Part shown: in pieces, positions 15,801 through 18,114 of the stretch
Layout of the letters: each line of letters begins with the position of its first letter
Numbering within the stretch: position 1 is the first letter of the stretch
From: Candidatus Delongbacteria bacterium
Lineage (GTDB): Bacteria > JAGOEH01
Direction of reading: 5' to 3'
DNA length: 18,114 nucleotides
Assembly (NCBI GenBank): GCA_017997825.1
Contig: JAGOEH010000052.1
Span: forward strand, 1 to 18,114
Program-made: the position numbers and the translations under genes
Notes under the pieces: model-generated
What the model was told of the DNA's origin: nothing
What the model saw: only the letters and a program-made list of their open reading frames with translations
The model's database searches: none

Positions 15801-15938
15801 CCCGTCATAAAACACAAATTCATTCTGAATGTCTCTTAAATCCAGCGATTTTTTAAAAATGGCCTGTTCATCCCAGAATGCCAAAATCTTGGTTTCGATT
15901 TCCGAAAAATCAATTTTATTACGAGTTTCAGTAAACAT
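12816..15938 (-). CDS. ileS: Isoleucyl-tRNA synthetase, type 2 (eukaryote-like)
   Basis: This 1040-residue cytoplasmic enzyme charges tRNA-Ile with isoleucine. The class I signature HYGH is at residues 55-58, within [18 protein letters not shown], and KMSKR is at 592-596. The editing (CP1) domain lies between, including the [20 protein letters not shown] stretch. Cys pairs at 182/185, 393/396, 465/467 and 502/505 could bind zinc. The anticodon-binding domain follows, from about 680. Sequence around the HIGH motif ([20 protein letters not shown]) places it in the eukaryote-like type 2 group, known for low sensitivity to mupirocin; that phenotype here is inference. The start ATG is 5 bases after the upstream stop, and AAGGAGTAG overlaps that stop as ribosome site. 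The upstream S1-domain gene is probably co-transcribed. Confidence 0.97.
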   Translation of the reverse strand: [1040 protein letters not shown]

Positions 15939-15943
15939 AGCTT

Positions 15944-17068
15944 CTACTCCTTGTTCCGTTCGGATTGATCGAGGCCGGATTGAGATTTAAGAATGGATTT
16001 AAAAGGCTGAAAAGTCGATGGATGGGATGAGCTATAATTCTTCCATTCCTCTTGATGAGGATCGGCAATACTCATAACAATCTGGCGCCGAATCGGATCG
16101 ATGTCCTTGATTGTCAAATCAATCAAACTATTAACCGCCATCTCTTTGATTGTAATGAAGTTCTGTTTTTCTACTTCACTCTGAGGTAGAAAACCCTGGA
16201 GCTGATCATTAACCTGAACCAGAAATCCACCACTGATGATCCGCGTAATCCGGGCCTGAATCTTCTTCCCCACCGGGTAATCCTGGGTAATCTCCTGCCA
16301 ATCGGTTTGACGGTTTCCTTCTCGTTTCAGCAAGGCTGTTGGATGAACCGGATCCAACGTGATCCGGGTGACTTTCACTAACAGCTCGTCACCAATTGAA
16401 AAAAGATCCGTAATCTTCTTGCCGGATAATGTCATCTGTAAATCACTATTGGGTAGAAAACCAATAATTCGATCGGCCAGCTCCACCAATACTCCATTAT
16501 CCAGAAATTTTGAGATCCGGCCCGGGTGGATCTCATCCGGATTTTTTTGCCATTCAGCTTGAAAGCTCTTCCATCGCTGATAATTTTCGATCTGTAAATA
16601 CTCTTTTCGGGATACAACCAGCGTGTTGCTGCTTTTATTATATTCGATAATGATAAAATAGGAATCCTGATTACGATATAATGAGGGATCCTCCACATAA
16701 GCCATATCGATATGGGATACCGGGCAAAAAGCGGATTTCCCCATCAGATTGACTCTCACGCCTCCCTTAACAACCTCGGTAATCTTTCCTCTGACAGGAA
16801 TTCTCTGATTGAATGCATTACGCAGATCATCCTCAGCCAATTGCTTTTTATTCATGACCTGACTGACCTGGATGGAGTCACTGCTGATACGGCTTACAAA
16901 GACCGGAATGGTTTCGCCGATCTTAAATTTACGATTTTGGTATTCAGGGGATAACTCACGGATCGGAAGAATAGCGTCGTTTTTTTCCTGGATGTCCAAA
17001 AAAATATACTCATTGGATACCAAGATAATGGTACCGGTGATTTTATCCCCGGGTCTCAGTCTGTTCAT
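15944..17068 (-). CDS. S1-domain RNA-binding protein with four S1 repeats
   Basis: This 374-residue protein is built from four S1 (OB-fold) units, beginning near residues 5, 89, 182 and 264. Recognisable cores include GDKITGTIILVSNEYIFLDI, RGKITEVVKGGVRVNLMGKS, PGRISKFLDNGVLVELADRI and QARITRIISGGFLVQVNDQL. A charged tail of about 35 residues follows. It resembles ribosomal protein S1 but has four rather than the usual six repeats of long S1 proteins, so it may be either the organism's S1 or a paralogue. It lies 16 bases after the DsbD-like gene and 5 bases before ileS, suggesting one operon tied to translation. The ribosome site is weak (AAGGG, about 11 bases upstream), so reinitiation from the previous gene is plausible. 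Confidence 0.85.
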   Translation of the reverse strand: MNRLRPGDKITGTIILVSNEYIFLDIQEKNDAILPIRELSPEYQNRKFKIGETIPVFVSRISSDSIQVSQVMNKKQLAEDDLRNAFNQRIPVRGKITEVVKGGVRVNLMGKSAFCPVSHIDMAYVEDPSLYRNQDSYFIIIEYNKSSNTLVVSRKEYLQIENYQRWKSFQAEWQKNPDEIHPGRISKFLDNGVLVELADRIIGFLPNSDLQMTLSGKKITDLFSIGDELLVKVTRITLDPVHPTALLKREGNRQTDWQEITQDYPVGKKIQARITRIISGGFLVQVNDQLQGFLPQSEVEKQNFITIKEMAVNSLIDLTIKDIDPIRRQIVMSIADPHQEEWKNYSSSHPSTFQPFKSILKSQSGLDQSERNKE

Positions 17069-17084
17069 TTTAAGCTCAACCCTT

Positions 17085-18114
17085 TCATTTTATAATCGAG
17101 TAAATCAGCCAGACCCCCAGAAAAAGGAATACAGTGGCCAAAACAATTTCGATTTTATCCAAATACTTTTTCCAGATTTCACTGAGTTTGTGAGATGAAA
17201 AACCGGAATAAACCAGCATAAAAATCACAACCAGCGGAACGATGAACATCAAATTATAGAGAAAGAGCAGGAATAGTCCCCTGACGCGGTAAACCGGATG
17301 ATGGACTACGAAGGTGATGGTCGGCAGATAAACCTGACCGGTACAGGCCAGTTCAAAAATAGAAACAAAAAAACCGATCACGATGGCCCCGAGCGAGAGG
17401 TGGCTGGTCTTGGTTTTGTCCCTGATGATCTGATGAATTTTCTGTTTTACCTTTTTGGGGAGTTGGAGGGCAATCTGGTTTTCCTGTCCTTGTTTAACCT
17501 TGAAATAATTGTAGAGTGAGATGATTGAAAGAGCAACCGCCAAAATACCGGTTACTCCGATAATAATCCGGGATACCAATTCGAAAACCCTTAGATAGAT
17601 CAGGACTTCCAATGTCCCCAGACCGATCAGGAAATAGGTCAGGAAAACAGCGAAACTGAAAGATGAACCGACGATCAGGATATCCCGCTTTTTGCGTCCC
17701 ATGAAACCAAGGTAGGAAACAAAAAAAATGATAGTGGTAAAGGCGCAGGGATTAACCCCATCGAATAGACCAGCCAGAACAATAGCCAGAATTCCAAAGC
17801 TTTTAAAACGGGTAATGATATCATCAGCCGAACCGGTGGTCAGTTGACGGGCCTCCTCCAGCTTATTTCCGCAACCGTTCGCCTGGTAATTTTCAACAAT
17901 CCTTATGATCCGGCTGTCCGTGGCTTGCTCATTAATCAGGAACGAATCCCCGATAAACAAAGCCGGAGTTACCAGATGAAACTCATCCTCTACCTGGTAA
18001 ACCTGATTGAAAGCCTCCAACAATGATAAATCTTCACTGACTTTATCGCTGAAACGGGATATTTTGATCTGGGGATACTTACCGGTCAGATAATCCAAGC
18101 ATTTTTCCACCCGG
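17085..18114 (-). CDS. Thioredoxin-like plus DsbD/CcdA-type transmembrane protein, 5'-truncated
   Basis: The frame is open to the window's right edge, so the N-terminus is missing; a GTG at 18110 is probably internal. The visible part starts within a thioredoxin/glutaredoxin-like domain (KYPQIKI, then VTPALFIGDSFLI with the cis-Pro-like position), whose CxxC should lie upstream. Six membrane helices follow, beginning about 105, 143, 180, 238, 277 and 320 residues after that GTG. Two membrane cysteines, in DGVNPCAF and ELACTGQVYLPTI, are the paired redox cysteines of the DsbD/CcdA family, which carries electrons across the inner membrane to periplasmic thiol or cytochrome c maturation proteins. 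It is the first visible gene of the minus-strand unit leading to the S1-domain gene and ileS; the functional link is not obvious. Confidence 0.85.
   Translation of the reverse strand, partial: RVEKCLDYLTGKYPQIKISRFSDKVSEDLSLLEAFNQVYQVEDEFHLVTPALFIGDSFLINEQATDSRIIRIVENYQANGCGNKLEEARQLTTGSADDIITRFKSFGILAIVLAGLFDGVNPCAFTTIIFFVSYLGFMGRKKRDILIVGSSFSFAVFLTYFLIGLGTLEVLIYLRVFELVSRIIIGVTGILAVALSIISLYNYFKVKQGQENQIALQLPKKVKQKIHQIIRDKTKTSHLSLGAIVIGFFVSIFELACTGQVYLPTITFVVHHPVYRVRGLFLLFLYNLMFIVPLVVIFMLVYSGFSSHKLSEIWKKYLDKIEIVLATVFLFLGVWLIYSIIK

Noticed and set aside
1-18114. Mobile elements, CRISPR arrays, tRNA or rRNA genes, defence systems
   Set aside because: I saw no transposase or integrase motifs, regularly spaced repeats, tRNA-like arms or defence-family domains in the window.

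Overview
This is an 18.1 kb, gene-dense stretch of a Gram-negative, flagellated bacterial chromosome. It has eleven evident protein genes, one probable overlooked 35-residue gene, and no RNA genes, mobile elements or CRISPR. The taxonomic clues are mixed. The first gene belongs to the golvesin-domain 'xanthan lyase'/amidase family typical of Bacteroidota, and the fused SpmA-SpmB protein and eukaryote-like (type 2) isoleucyl-tRNA synthetase also fit that broad neighbourhood. A CheZ-like chemotaxis phosphatase behind a sigma-28-like promoter points to a swimming organism, unlike ordinary Bacteroidota. I infer a flagellated lineage of or near the FCB superphylum, without naming a phylum.

Layout. 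(1) 2-2227, + strand: 3' part of a secreted amidase/golvesin/FN3 protein. (2) 2224-3849, - strand: fused SpmA/SpmB membrane protein, with a long 5' leader that can fold into a closed, branched structure. (3) 4117-11453, + strand: a complete TetR-controlled tripartite export operon. Its order is TetR regulator, tiny membrane protein, lipoprotein HlyD-type adaptor, ABC ATPase, TolC channel, second ABC ATPase, and two ABC-2 permeases. Most junctions overlap by 1-4 bases. (4) 11454-12737, - strand: CheZ-like protein with a FliM-like C-terminal peptide, behind a sigma-28-type promoter. (5) 12816-18114, - strand: a DsbD/CcdA-type membrane protein (cut by the window end), a four-S1-domain RNA-binding protein, and ileS, closely spaced as one transcription unit that can read through into the CheZ-like gene.

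The export operon resembles the E. coli cecR-ybhGFSR arrangement, but the double ATPase YbhF is split into two genes with the outer-membrane channel gene between them. The two ATPases carry complementary defects: one lacks the H-loop histidine and the other has an altered signature motif. This predicts one consensus and one degenerate ATP site. The most interesting items are the CheZ-like protein's CheY-binding-type tail with its flagellar promoter, the hidden small membrane ORF overlapping the TetR gene, the possible structured RNA leader, and the asymmetric split-ATPase exporter. I saw no clear rho-independent terminators, and both convergent gene pairs end on shared or abutting stop codons.
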